A stretch of 51,780 nucleotides of DNA, from positions 1 to 51,780 of the forward strand of contig JBMFVE010000014.1 of assembly GCA_049966155.1 (NCBI GenBank), given 5' to 3'. Made by a program: the position numbers and the translations under genes. The stretch's first letter is position 1. Each line of letters opens with the position of its first letter. The notes under the pieces were generated by a model that was not told where the DNA came from, searched no databases, and saw only the letters and a program-made list of their open reading frames with translations. Origin of the DNA: JBMFVE01 sp049966155. GTDB lineage: Bacteria; Bacteroidota; Ignavibacteria; Kryptoniales; JAKASW01. Positions 24,184 to 32,930 of this stretch are shown here, one piece after another.

Positions 24184-26559
24184 TTAATTCTCTTTCAATT
24201 CAATAACAGTCACCCCCTGACCCCCCTCTGTCAAATCGCCGCTGCGGAAAGACGCCACAAAAGGATGATTTCGCAAAATTCCTTCAACTGTCTTTTTTAA
24301 AGCACCGGTGCCTGTGCCGTGAACAATTTCTGCTATGTGTAAACCTGAAAGGTAAGCTTCGTCAATGAATTTCTCTACAGTGGTCTGAATTTCGTAAGAC
24401 CTCATCCCTCTTATGTCAAGTTTTGTGCTGCTGTTCACCTTCACCTCCACAGCAGTCTGACCGGTTTGTTTTCTCTCACGTGATGCCTTTTCAAGTTCGC
24501 TTTCATGCACTCTCATTTTAAGACCATTTATGTCTATGAGGAGCTCGCCCTGATCATTCGTTTTCTCTATCACCCTTCCAACCAGAAGAGTTCCCCGCAG
24601 AGCAACATCATCGCCAATTACAAAGGTTGAATTGCTGTGCATTACATGTGTGTCTAAAAGGGAACTTACCTTTTTTTTGATTTCTTTAATGCCCGAACGT
24701 GCATTCTTAATTGATTCTTTATTAGCACTATTCTCCCGCAGTTCTTTTATTACAGATTCGATCCTTTTATTGACATCCCGTACTAAATCCTGTGCTTCTG
24801 CAAGAGCTTTCGTCCTTATTTCTGCGGCCTCCTTTTTTGCATTGTGCAATTTCTTCTCATAATCCTGCCTTAAACTTTCAGCCAGCTCCTGCTCATGTTT
24901 AATTTCAATAATTCGCTCACGCAGTTCATTTTCAAGACTTTCCACCCGAAGCAGTAAACCTTCAAGCCTGTTCCTTGACTCTCCTGCGTAGCTGCGGGCA
25001 CGGGCAATTACCTCTGAGGAGAGGCCTGTTCTCTCTGCTATTTCAAAAGCGTAACTTGAGCCGGGTCGCCCGGCTGAAACCCTGAATGTCGGTTGAAGAC
25101 TTACCTGATCAAATTCCATTGCCGCATTGACCATCTTCGGTGCGTCACTAACAAAGGCCTTCAATCCTGAATTGTGTGTTGTTACAAATGCGGTAACTCC
25201 TCTATCACGAAATGCCTCCAGCACAGCGGATGCAATTGCCGCACCCTCGTCCGGTTCTGTCTCTTCCCCTAATTCATCCACAAAAACAATTGTGTTCTCA
25301 TCTGCTTCATTCAAAATCCTGACAAAATGTGTTATCCGGGAGGTAAATGTGCTTAAATCATTTTCAATTGACTGATTATCACCTATCTCTGTGAATATCT
25401 TCCTGTAGAGAGGAATTTCGGTTCCAGGCGCGGCAGGCAGAGGCACTGCTGATAATGTCATTAAAACAAACATGCCAATTGTCTTAATGGCTACAGTCTT
25501 GCCACCTGAATTTGGGCCACTTATTACTACAATTTGCTGATCATCTGACAGGAACAAATTTAAAGGCATCACCCTCTCTTTTCCCAACTTTGCAAAAAGA
25601 AGTGGATGCCTCGCATTCATAAGGCGAGGTCTTCTTACCCCATTAACCCGGGGAATAACACATTCAAACTTAACAGCATATTGGGCACGTGCAAAAAGGG
25701 AATCTAAATACGCAATTACATCGACATCCTGCATTATGCTGGAATAAACTTCCCGAACCTGAGAAGTTAAGTCACGTAATATCCTCTCCACCTCCTTTTG
25801 CTCTTCAAACTGGAGCGAGACTATCTCATTATTGGCCTCAACAATTGACGAAGGCTCAAGAAAAACCGTCTGGCCAGTTGCACTCTGTCCATGAATAAGA
25901 CCTGAAACTTTATGCTTGTAATCGGCTTTAATCGGCAGCACAAATCGTCCATCCCTTTGAGTAAAAATATCTTCATCTGAGTATTCCATGTCTGCAAAAG
26001 ATCGTGCAATTTGTAGCAGCTTTTTCCTGAGTGATGCTCTTAAATGGTGCAGGGATGATCTCACCCGATGGAGTTCCTTACTCGCGTTGTCCCTGATATT
26101 TCCATCCTCGTCAATTGAATTGCTTATGTTATATTCGAGCATCGGATCGGGATATAGGCGATATGCCACCTTAGCAATGTCAGACAAATCTTTCTCTTTC
26201 AGCAATCTTTTACGGGTTACATCAACAATATGAAGAAATCTTGAAATTTGAAGAAGTTCCTTTCCCTGCAGCATACTCCCTTCTTTTGAAGCACGAATAA
26301 GATAGGGGCGCACATCCACAGCCCCATAGAGTGAAGGAGGATTGCCACCCTGCAGAAGTAACTCGGCCTGATCAACAAGCCTGTATTCTTCCTCAAGTGC
26401 CGCCATGTCAAAATAAAATGGAATATCCGTAATATACTTTTCACCTATCTCGGTCTGACATAAACCCCTTATTAACGAAAGGAGCTTTGGAAATTCCAGT
26501 TTTTCTAATGAGCGACGGAGCTCATCGTCGAAAAAGTTTAACTGGTCGACAGCACTCAT
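24184..26559 (-). CDS. mutS2: MutS2-family ATPase with Smr domain
   Basis: A 791-residue homologue of MutS2, implicated in suppressing recombination and, in some bacteria, in rescuing collided ribosomes. It lacks the mismatch-recognition domain of MutS. Core lever/clamp helices are followed by the ATPase with Walker A GPNSGGKT and Walker B VFVDELGEETEPDEGAA, a long charged coiled coil (about 520-640), a KOW-like segment and a C-terminal Smr domain with LDIRG and HGTGTGALK. The ATG at 26559 overlaps the cvpA stop by one base; a GTG one codon earlier is the alternative. Confidence 0.94.
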   Translation of the reverse strand: MSAVDQLNFFDDELRRSLEKLEFPKLLSLIRGLCQTEIGEKYITDIPFYFDMAALEEEYRLVDQAELLLQGGNPPSLYGAVDVRPYLIRASKEGSMLQGKELLQISRFLHIVDVTRKRLLKEKDLSDIAKVAYRLYPDPMLEYNISNSIDEDGNIRDNASKELHRVRSSLHHLRASLRKKLLQIARSFADMEYSDEDIFTQRDGRFVLPIKADYKHKVSGLIHGQSATGQTVFLEPSSIVEANNEIVSLQFEEQKEVERILRDLTSQVREVYSSIMQDVDVIAYLDSLFARAQYAVKFECVIPRVNGVRRPRLMNARHPLLFAKLGKERVMPLNLFLSDDQQIVVISGPNSGGKTVAIKTIGMFVLMTLSAVPLPAAPGTEIPLYRKIFTEIGDNQSIENDLSTFTSRITHFVRILNEADENTIVFVDELGEETEPDEGAAIASAVLEAFRDRGVTAFVTTHNSGLKAFVSDAPKMVNAAMEFDQVSLQPTFRVSAGRPGSSYAFEIAERTGLSSEVIARARSYAGESRNRLEGLLLRVESLENELRERIIEIKHEQELAESLRQDYEKKLHNAKKEAAEIRTKALAEAQDLVRDVNKRIESVIKELRENSANKESIKNARSGIKEIKKKVSSLLDTHVMHSNSTFVIGDDVALRGTLLVGRVIEKTNDQGELLIDINGLKMRVHESELEKASRERKQTGQTAVEVKVNSSTKLDIRGMRSYEIQTTVEKFIDEAYLSGLHIAEIVHGTGTGALKKTVEGILRNHPFVASFRSGDLTEGGQGVTVIELKEN

Positions 26560-27077
26560 CACATTGAATCTCTGCGCTTGAAAAGCCCATCAATAAAAGA
26601 TCCCCTCTTCCCCGGACTGGTAAATGTTTTATAAACTGAACCTGCAAAATTCTTAACCGGCCTGTATAAAAAAGACCTTTCCAGCGATGGACCCTTAGCA
26701 GGAATATTAAATAGTGATAATAATAATAAAAGTAAACTCAACAGCAGTGCACCTTCGAGAGACCCAATAATCAAACCACCCACTTTGTCCCACAATCTGA
26801 GTAGTTTTGCCTTTGCGAACCATCTTGAAAAAATATGTGCAAAGAAAAGGAGCGCTGAGAGAACAACTGCAAGCCCTATGATTCCTGAGACAATTTCAGA
26901 AAAGCCTGTTAATTGTGAAATATATGTAGCAATGCTTCTGGAATACCTCGCTGCAATAATTATCCAGAGCAGAAGGGCACACAAAGTAAATAGTTTCCTG
27001 AAAAAACCTTTTGAGTAGCCGTGGACCGCTGCCATTAAAAGAACGATCCCGAGAACTATATCTATGCTGCTTACCAC
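26559..27077 (-). CDS. cvpA: CvpA-family membrane protein
   Basis: 172-residue inner-membrane protein with four predicted helices in the first 130 residues, starting SIDIVLGIVLLMAAVHGYSKGFFR, the typical CvpA opening with its Gly-rich turn. The C-terminal 40 residues are hydrophilic and basic. CvpA is linked with colicin V production and envelope stress; the biochemical role is unresolved. The start is GTG with GGAGG about 5 nt upstream. cvpA directly before mutS2 is a common arrangement. Confidence 0.85.
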   Translation of the reverse strand: MVSSIDIVLGIVLLMAAVHGYSKGFFRKLFTLCALLLWIIIAARYSRSIATYISQLTGFSEIVSGIIGLAVVLSALLFFAHIFSRWFAKAKLLRLWDKVGGLIIGSLEGALLLSLLLLLLSLFNIPAKGPSLERSFLYRPVKNFAGSVYKTFTSPGKRGSFIDGLFKRRDSM

Positions 27078-27099
27078 CTATCCTCCCGTAACTGTAGTA

Positions 27100-27570
27100 C
27101 TATGATGAACCTCCCTGAGCTGACAGCCTCGACCTGACTATTTCCTGAACAGTCTTCCCATCCGCCTTTCCCTTCAGCTCTTTAATTGCAGCCTGCATCA
27201 CTCTCCCAAAATCAGATAACGAGGTAGCGCCCAGGTTTTTTATAATGTTTAAAACAATTTGTTCAACCTCCTGCACCGACAATTGTTGCGGCAGATATTC
27301 ATTTATTATTGTTAGTTCTACCCTCTCCCTGTCGGCAAGGTCTTTCCTCCCCCCTTTTTCAAATTGTTCAATTGCTTCCTTCCTCATTTTTGCTGAACTA
27401 ACGAGCACCTGCATCTCATCTTCTTCCGACATACCTCCAGGCTCTACTCTTTTTTCAACCTGCTTCTCCAGCAATTTTGCTTTAATCATACGAAGCGTCT
27501 CAAGCCTCTCTTTGTCTCCTTTCAGCATTGCGCTTTTTATATCACTATTTATCCGTTCAATGATAGACAT
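27100..27570 (-). CDS. YqeY/GatB-tail domain protein
   Basis: 156-residue YqeY family protein, all-helical, related to the tail domain of GatB, the amidotransferase that makes Gln-tRNA and Asn-tRNA. The sequence shows the family start (INSDIKSAMLKGDKERLETLRMIKAKL), the central EQFEKGGRKDLADRE and the C-terminal GRVMQAAIKELKGKADG. The ATG at 27570 has GGAG 9 nt upstream, while an earlier ATG at 27579 touches the same GGAG, too close to use. The gene lies between the dehydrogenase and cvpA with gaps of about 20 nt. Confidence 0.88.
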   Translation of the reverse strand: MSIIERINSDIKSAMLKGDKERLETLRMIKAKLLEKQVEKRVEPGGMSEEDEMQVLVSSAKMRKEAIEQFEKGGRKDLADRERVELTIINEYLPQQLSVQEVEQIVLNIIKNLGATSLSDFGRVMQAAIKELKGKADGKTVQEIVRSRLSAQGGSS

Positions 27571-27588
27571 AAAACTCATCTCCGCTCA

Positions 27589-28302
27589 TCATGTTAGTTT
27601 ACCTGGAAATCTAAGAGTCGTACCGCTTGCCGACTCCATCTCCCTACAAAGAAAGAGAACAGCTTCACCAATTTCTTTTGGAGTTACCCTATGAGACCTT
27701 CCTGTTGAACCTGAAAAGGCCCTGTTGGCCTCCGTATCAATGATGGATGGTGCAATTGTGAAAACTGATATTCCATCGTCAAGATACTCACGGGTTGCAG
27801 CCCTGGAAAGGGCGTCGACAGCCGACTTTGAAGCTGTATAAACAGAGTTTTTTGCGCCACCTTCATATATTTGCATCGACACAAAATTCACAATTTTCCC
27901 GAACTTTTGTTTGACCATTACAGGCAGAACAGCCTTCATAATATTAAATGTGGGTATTAAATCCATTGAGAGCATTTTCTCAAGTTCCAGTAGTGAATGC
28001 TCATGCAGCTTTTTACCCCCCAACCATCCACCAAGCGCATTTAGGAGAAAGTCGATACGGCCAAAACTATCCAGAATCCTTTTAACTGATGCCTCTGCCG
28101 AATTTTCATTCGATAAATCAGCATGAATCAGGAGGAACCTCTGCCCGTATGAGGCAAACCTCTCCATCAATTCACCTTCACGGTCCCTGCTCCTGTATAC
28201 AAATCCAACGTTGCATTCATTGTTAAGGAAAATTTCTGCTAATTCTTTTCCCACCGACCTGCCTGTGACAAGTGCTACTTTCCCTTGCAAGCTTTTTTCC
28301 AT
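27589..28302 (-). CDS. Short-chain dehydrogenase/reductase
   Basis: Rossmann-fold NAD(P) oxidoreductase, 237 residues. The cofactor motif is unusual: VTGRSVGKELAE in place of TGxxxGxG, so the third glycine is lost. The catalytic set is intact: Asn in NALGGW, Ser in NFVSMQ, and YTASK. The VYRSR stretch after beta2 has arginines that could favour NADP. The substrate is unknown. No ribosome site precedes the ATG, and a TTGATT/TAAATT promoter ends about 6 nt before it, so the mRNA may be leaderless. It heads the operon through yqeY, cvpA, mutS2 and the biotin genes. Confidence 0.88.
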   Translation of the reverse strand: MEKSLQGKVALVTGRSVGKELAEIFLNNECNVGFVYRSRDREGELMERFASYGQRFLLIHADLSNENSAEASVKRILDSFGRIDFLLNALGGWLGGKKLHEHSLLELEKMLSMDLIPTFNIMKAVLPVMVKQKFGKIVNFVSMQIYEGGAKNSVYTASKSAVDALSRAATREYLDDGISVFTIAPSIIDTEANRAFSGSTGRSHRVTPKEIGEAVLFLCREMESASGTTLRFPGKLT

Positions 28303-28308
28303 AAAAAT

Positions 28309-28337
28309 AATTTAGTGACCTCTATGCCGAAAATCAA
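28309..28337 (-). promoter_or_regulatory. Promoter of the dehydrogenase-to-biotin operon
   Basis: On the minus strand, TTGATT (337-332 of 28 kb) is separated by 17 nt from TAAATT (28314-28309). The -10 lies only 6 nt from the ATG at 28302, so transcription would begin at or next to the start codon. It lies back-to-back with the serA promoter in the same 158-nt gap. Confidence 0.45.
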
Positions 28338-28384
28338 TTTAATATATCTGACCGCCGCTTCAGGGCATCGATTAGCTCTTTCCT

Positions 28385-28412
28385 TTGACTTTTTCACCAT
28401 TGAGGTTAAATT
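28385..28412 (+). promoter_or_regulatory. Putative serA promoter
   Basis: TTGACT (28385-28390), 16-nt spacer, TAAATT (28407-28412). A start near 28420 would give a leader of about 40 nt that includes the AAGGAG before serA. Confidence 0.4.
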
Positions 28413-28460
28413 CTTTCAACTCTGGATAAAAACATAACTTAAATACAAAGGAGATAACCA

Positions 28461-29660
28461 ATGAAGGTTCTCATTGCCGACAAGCTTTCTGATAAGGCAG
28501 TTTCAGCCCTGAGGCAACTGGGTATGGACGTATCGGTTAATCCAGATTTGACTGCTGACGATCTGCCAGGCGCAATTGACGACTTTGACATACTTGTAGT
28601 GAGGTCAACCAGGGTCACTGCGCGCACAATCCAGTCAGCAAAGAATTTATCTCTTATCATCCGTGCTGGCGCAGGGGTAAATACAATCGACGTTTCGGAA
28701 GCAAACTTGCGCGGAGTATACGTGGCTAACTGTCCGGGAAAGAACACCGAAGCGGTTGCTGAACTTGCAATGGGATTAATAATTGCAGCTGATAGGCAAA
28801 TAGTCAATGCAGCTTTATCAATGCGTGAGGGTAGGTGGAAAAAGAAGGAATTTGGAAAAGCAAATGGACTTAAAGGGCGAACACTCGGAATTGTAGGACT
28901 GGGAAAAATTGGAATGGCGGTTGCGCAAAGGGCACAGGCATTTGAGATGAAGGTCATCGCATGGTCAAGGAGTTTGACTCCCGAGAAAGCGGAGTCCCTT
29001 GGTATAGGATATGCCTCTACACTGCAAGAAATAGCGGAAAGGTCGGACGTCATTTCAGTACACGTTGCATACAAGAAAGAAACACACCACCTCATTAATT
29101 CATCTTTCTTTTTTGCAATGAAACAGGGTGCAATCTTTGTCAATACATCTCGTGGTGAAGTGGTTGATACTTCTGCGCTTAAAAGCGCAATCAAAGAAAA
29201 GAAATTAAGAGTTGGCCTCGACGTTTTTGAGGACGAACCTGTAACGGGTGAAGCTCCTTTTAATGATACAGAGTTATCATCATTGGTCTCGGCGACCCCG
29301 CACATAGGTGCGTCAACTGAGCAGGCGGCTGAGGCAATTGCTGATGAAGTTGTTACCATTGTTAAGGCTTTTCAAGAAACAGGCATGCCTGTTAATGTCG
29401 TAAATGTTAGAACAAAATCATCAGCAAATACTTCACTCGTGGTAAGGCACTTCAATAAAGTTGGTGTTCTTGCTGCAATACTGACCAAACTTAAGGAAAA
29501 CGGCATAAACGTCGAAGAGATGACAAATACTATATTTGAAGACTCAAAAGCAGCATGCTGCACAATGCTTATTGATGGTTCTCCTTCCCGGGAAGCTATT
29601 GCAGAAATGGAAAAGAACGAGAATGTGATTGAAATTTTAGTTAAGCCCCTGGTGCAGTAA
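28461..29660 (+). CDS. serA: D-3-phosphoglycerate dehydrogenase
   Basis: Oxidises 3-phosphoglycerate to 3-phosphohydroxypyruvate, the first step of serine synthesis. The 399 residues contain the 2-hydroxyacid dehydrogenase fold with NAD motif GIVGLGKIGMAVA, the catalytic Arg in NTSRGE, Glu in DVFEDEP and His in TPHIGAST, followed by a C-terminal ACT domain (about 325-399: VVRHFNKVGVLAAIL) that suggests serine feedback. It is the short class with no intervening ASB domain. AAGGAG lies 7 nt before the ATG. It stands alone; no serC or serB is nearby. Confidence 0.93.
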   Translation: MKVLIADKLSDKAVSALRQLGMDVSVNPDLTADDLPGAIDDFDILVVRSTRVTARTIQSAKNLSLIIRAGAGVNTIDVSEANLRGVYVANCPGKNTEAVAELAMGLIIAADRQIVNAALSMREGRWKKKEFGKANGLKGRTLGIVGLGKIGMAVAQRAQAFEMKVIAWSRSLTPEKAESLGIGYASTLQEIAERSDVISVHVAYKKETHHLINSSFFFAMKQGAIFVNTSRGEVVDTSALKSAIKEKKLRVGLDVFEDEPVTGEAPFNDTELSSLVSATPHIGASTEQAAEAIADEVVTIVKAFQETGMPVNVVNVRTKSSANTSLVVRHFNKVGVLAAILTKLKENGINVEEMTNTIFEDSKAACCTMLIDGSPSREAIAEMEKNENVIEILVKPLVQ

Positions 29661-29689
29661 CTGAGGGTGGCGATTTATTAAATTAAAGT

Positions 29690-30397
29690 TTATTGGGCTT
29701 CATCGGTGTAAATCCGTCCATCAAGAATATGGACTCTTCTCCTGGTCCTTGATGCAAAGTGCTCATCGTGAGTGACAACAACTATTGTTTGCTTCAGTTC
29801 ATCGTTTAACCTTGTAAACAGGTCGTAAATCATTTCGGCATTTTTTGAATCAAGATTGCCTGTTGGCTCATCAGCCAGAAGGAGCAGCGGCTCGTTTGCA
29901 AGTGCACGCGCAATTGCGACCCTTTGCTGCTGTCCCCCCGAAAGTTGATTTGGCTTGTTATATCTCTTCTCTGCCATTCCAAGCTGTTCGAGAATCCCAA
30001 GTGCACGCTCTTTTGCCTCTCTGGAACTCATTCTTCCGCGTGCCATCATTGGAATCATTACATTCTCAAGAGCATTGAACTCAGGCAGGAGAAAATGGAA
30101 CTGATATACAAATCCCAGTTTTGTATTTCTCAATTCAGCAAGTTCATCTTCAGACATGGCAGTAATATCTTTCCCCTCCAGAAAGATTGTGCCGTAAGTG
30201 GGCTGATCCAACCCTCCCATTAAATAAAGAAGGGATGTCTTTCCTGAACCACTAGGACCGGTTATTGATGTGAACTCACCACGTGTAATAGTAAGATTGA
30301 CGTTGGCAAGGATTGTAGTAACGATTTGTTCCGAATTAGACTTCACAGAAAGTTCTTTTGTAACATCAATCAATTGCACAACAGCATTATTGTTCAC
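29690..30397 (-). CDS. ABC exporter ATP-binding protein (LolD/MacB type)
   Basis: 235-residue ATPase that drives the two permeases upstream in the operon. It has Walker A GPSGSGKT, Q-loop QFHFLLPEF, signature LSGGQQQRVAIARAL, Walker B LLLLADEPTGNLD and the switch His in VVVTHD. The FHFLLPEF and DEPTGNLD details place it in the LolD/MacB/FtsE group. It starts with a GTG whose GTGA overlaps the permease stop. It converges with serA, with a 29-nt AT-rich gap and no obvious hairpin terminator. Confidence 0.93.
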   Translation of the reverse strand: MNNNAVVQLIDVTKELSVKSNSEQIVTTILANVNLTITRGEFTSITGPSGSGKTSLLYLMGGLDQPTYGTIFLEGKDITAMSEDELAELRNTKLGFVYQFHFLLPEFNALENVMIPMMARGRMSSREAKERALGILEQLGMAEKRYNKPNQLSGGQQQRVAIARALANEPLLLLADEPTGNLDSKNAEMIYDLFTRLNDELKQTIVVVTHDEHFASRTRRRVHILDGRIYTDEAQ

Positions 30398-31665
30398 CTT
30401 TCACCTCTAAGTATGTCCACAGGGTTTAAGCTTGCCGCATTTCTCGCCGGTGTCACAGAAGCAATTGCACTGACGAGCATTGCAAAAGCAGAAGTCAAAA
30501 TGAAATACCACACGCTCTTCCCCATTAATAACCTGTCTGATCTGATAGGGCCCGATTGCGAAGCCGTAACAGGTATTGACCCAAGAACCTGAATCATAAC
30601 ATACCCAAGTACATCACCTACAATTGCACCTATCACCGCGACAATTAACCCCTGAAGCAGGTAAATCAAGGTTATGTCTGATTTTTTAAATCCAATTGAC
30701 TTCAGTATGGCTATGTCCCTATACTTTTCAAGAACGTTGGTAATTAAAACATTTGCAACACCAAGACCAGCTACCAGCATTACAAAAAACACCAGAAAAT
30801 ACACAATTCCTGAAATCATTTTAAAAAGCGATACAAAATTCGCTGCCTTTTCTTCCCACGTGATGGCTTTATAATTTGTTTGATCCTTTATTTCATTTGC
30901 AATCATTGCGTCTTTTGGCAAATTTGAAACGCGAAGGTAAAGGTAATCCACCTCTCCAGGATTATATCCAGCCAAATTTTGTGCAAGGCGAAGGTTTACA
31001 TAGCAATTATCATCAATATCGTTTATCCCTGTGGAGAAGATTCCAACAATGCGCAAATTATAAATACTTCCTGTAGAAGAGGCTATTTCTAAGTGATCAC
31101 CAACCTCTGCAGTTAAATTGCTGGCGACAGTGGTCCCGAGCAAAATTCCATCAGGTGTCTTCTCCAGTGCCTGGAAACTTCCGTTAATCATGTTCTGGCT
31201 AAATTTCTCAATCCTGTCCTCAACCGCTGGCTTTATTCCAAATAGCTGAACAGGCTGGGTCAACGTTCCAAATGTAGCAATCGCATTTAAAGATACAACG
31301 GGTGATATGACTGTAACGAGTGAATCACGTTCAATCATTTGACTCACCCGTGCATAATTTTTAATTATGTCTTCATCCTGTCGGTCTGTATTTTTTATAA
31401 AATTCACTATCCGCCGTGGTGAATATGAAATAAGTGTATCTGGAACCACTGGACTTATTTTTTCGCCAGATACGATGATATGAGGGGCAATATCAACAAT
31501 CTTCTGGATAAAGCTTTGAAGCAGGCCATCCATGAGCGAAACTGCTGATATCAGTACCATTACCCCTACACTGATCCCAAGCAAAGTTAGTCCAGTCTGC
31601 CTCTTGCGATTAAGAAGCTGTCTGGATGCTATTTTGACCAGGTGATAATACGGCTTAACTTTCAT
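30394..31665 (-). CDS. FtsX/MacB-type ABC permease 2
   Basis: 423-residue permease with one N-terminal helix (about 20-42), a large periplasmic domain (about 45-285) and three C-terminal helices, the four-helix type VII ABC exporter plan. The N-terminal RQLLNRKRQTGLTLLGISVGVMVLI and the AGLGVANVLITNVLEKYRDIAILKSIGF motif with its coupling helix are diagnostic for the LolC/E-MacB family. It is homologous to permease 1 next to it, so the exporter is probably a heterodimer. ATGA overlap at both ends of the pair. Confidence 0.92.
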   Translation of the reverse strand: MKVKPYYHLVKIASRQLLNRKRQTGLTLLGISVGVMVLISAVSLMDGLLQSFIQKIVDIAPHIIVSGEKISPVVPDTLISYSPRRIVNFIKNTDRQDEDIIKNYARVSQMIERDSLVTVISPVVSLNAIATFGTLTQPVQLFGIKPAVEDRIEKFSQNMINGSFQALEKTPDGILLGTTVASNLTAEVGDHLEIASSTGSIYNLRIVGIFSTGINDIDDNCYVNLRLAQNLAGYNPGEVDYLYLRVSNLPKDAMIANEIKDQTNYKAITWEEKAANFVSLFKMISGIVYFLVFFVMLVAGLGVANVLITNVLEKYRDIAILKSIGFKKSDITLIYLLQGLIVAVIGAIVGDVLGYVMIQVLGSIPVTASQSGPIRSDRLLMGKSVWYFILTSAFAMLVSAIASVTPARNAASLNPVDILRGER

Positions 31666-32930
31666 GCTCTCAAAATATCCACAGGGTTAAGTCGGGCAGC
31701 GCGGCGGGCAGGACCTAAACTTGACAATGCACTAACAAGGATTGAAAACACTCCAGTTAAAAGAAAATCTGATATCTTTTGAACTGTTACAATGTGAGTG
31801 CTTCTTACAACTGCCCCCTGTCCATATGACACTGGCAATGAAGATATCAGGTTTGTCAGATAATGTCCACCTGCGCACCCAGTTAATGCACCAATAGTAC
31901 CCAGAATCAACCCTTCAACAAGAAAGATCCATTCAATGGTAGCTTTGCTAACACCCATTGATTTCATTACCGCAATGTCCTTTTGTTTTTGCAGAACTAT
32001 TGTAATTAGAACATTTGAGATTCCGAAACCGGCGACAACAAAGACAAAAACCACAAGAAAAAAAGTAATCCTGTTGTTCCTTTGAAAAATATCCAGCAGG
32101 TTTTTGTTAGCTTCCTCCCATGTTTCAGTTTTGTATCCCGTTAATTCCTCAATCTTTCTGGAAAGAGAGTTGACGGCGGACAGCGAAGTGGTATGTATTC
32201 CAATCCCGCTCACGGCATTTTCTGAAATACCTGCTATAGTCTGGGCGAGCCTTAAATTTATAAAAGCATTATTGTCATCGACAGACGAAAATCCGCTTGT
32301 AAATGTGCCTACAACTACAACATTATACAGCTCCCCCTTACCCCCTGTAAAACGAATAATCTGATGATACTTTGCATTCACTTTTTTTGCCAATCCCGAT
32401 CCAAGTAAAATCCCATTGCTTGTGAATTCAAGCTCAGCAAGACTACCTGATACGACATTCTTTTTTAACTGACCAATTTTTGCTTCTCGTTCCGGTATGA
32501 TCCCCTTTACAATACATTGATGAGTAACCGCACCACGTTGAATAATTCCCTGTATGAAAACGTAAGGCGATACAGCATCTACTCCTGAAAGCCTGTCCAC
32601 AAGTGAAACAGTTTGAATATACGGCCTGATCTCTTTTTTCTCATCAGGAATTACATGTGAAGTCATAATATACCTGCTCCGTGAAGAAGCTCGTGAATCC
32701 ACAAGCAGTCTCTCCTTTGCCTTCACCTTCTCCCCTTTAATTGTAATCAGGGGTGAAATGTCGATTATTTTCGATTGAATATCGGACATTATTCCATTTG
32801 CAAGGGCGAAAGTCACTATCAAGACCATTGCACCAATGGCAATCCCTGCTATGACCAAAATGGTTTGCTTCTTCTTTTCAGACAGATGCCTTAAAGCAAC
32901 AGACAAAACAAATTTTAACCTGGAAATCAT
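31662..32930 (-). CDS. FtsX/MacB-type ABC permease 1
   Basis: 422-residue paralogue of the following permease with the same plan: helix at about 20-42, periplasmic domain, three C-terminal helices, and AGFGISNVLITIVLQKQKDIAVMKSMGV. Both proteins end in LNPVDILR. Similarity along their full length points to a tandem duplication followed by divergence. Its ATG shares one base with the membrane-fusion protein stop (TGATG). Confidence 0.92.
   Translation of the reverse strand: MISRLKFVLSVALRHLSEKKKQTILVIAGIAIGAMVLIVTFALANGIMSDIQSKIIDISPLITIKGEKVKAKERLLVDSRASSRSRYIMTSHVIPDEKKEIRPYIQTVSLVDRLSGVDAVSPYVFIQGIIQRGAVTHQCIVKGIIPEREAKIGQLKKNVVSGSLAELEFTSNGILLGSGLAKKVNAKYHQIIRFTGGKGELYNVVVVGTFTSGFSSVDDNNAFINLRLAQTIAGISENAVSGIGIHTTSLSAVNSLSRKIEELTGYKTETWEEANKNLLDIFQRNNRITFFLVVFVFVVAGFGISNVLITIVLQKQKDIAVMKSMGVSKATIEWIFLVEGLILGTIGALTGCAGGHYLTNLISSLPVSYGQGAVVRSTHIVTVQKISDFLLTGVFSILVSALSSLGPARRAARLNPVDILRA

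Noticed and set aside
28439..29359. 306-codon minus-strand frame opposite serA
   Set aside because: Ser/Ala/Pro-rich mirror of a strongly conserved dehydrogenase gene; a typical antisense shadow.
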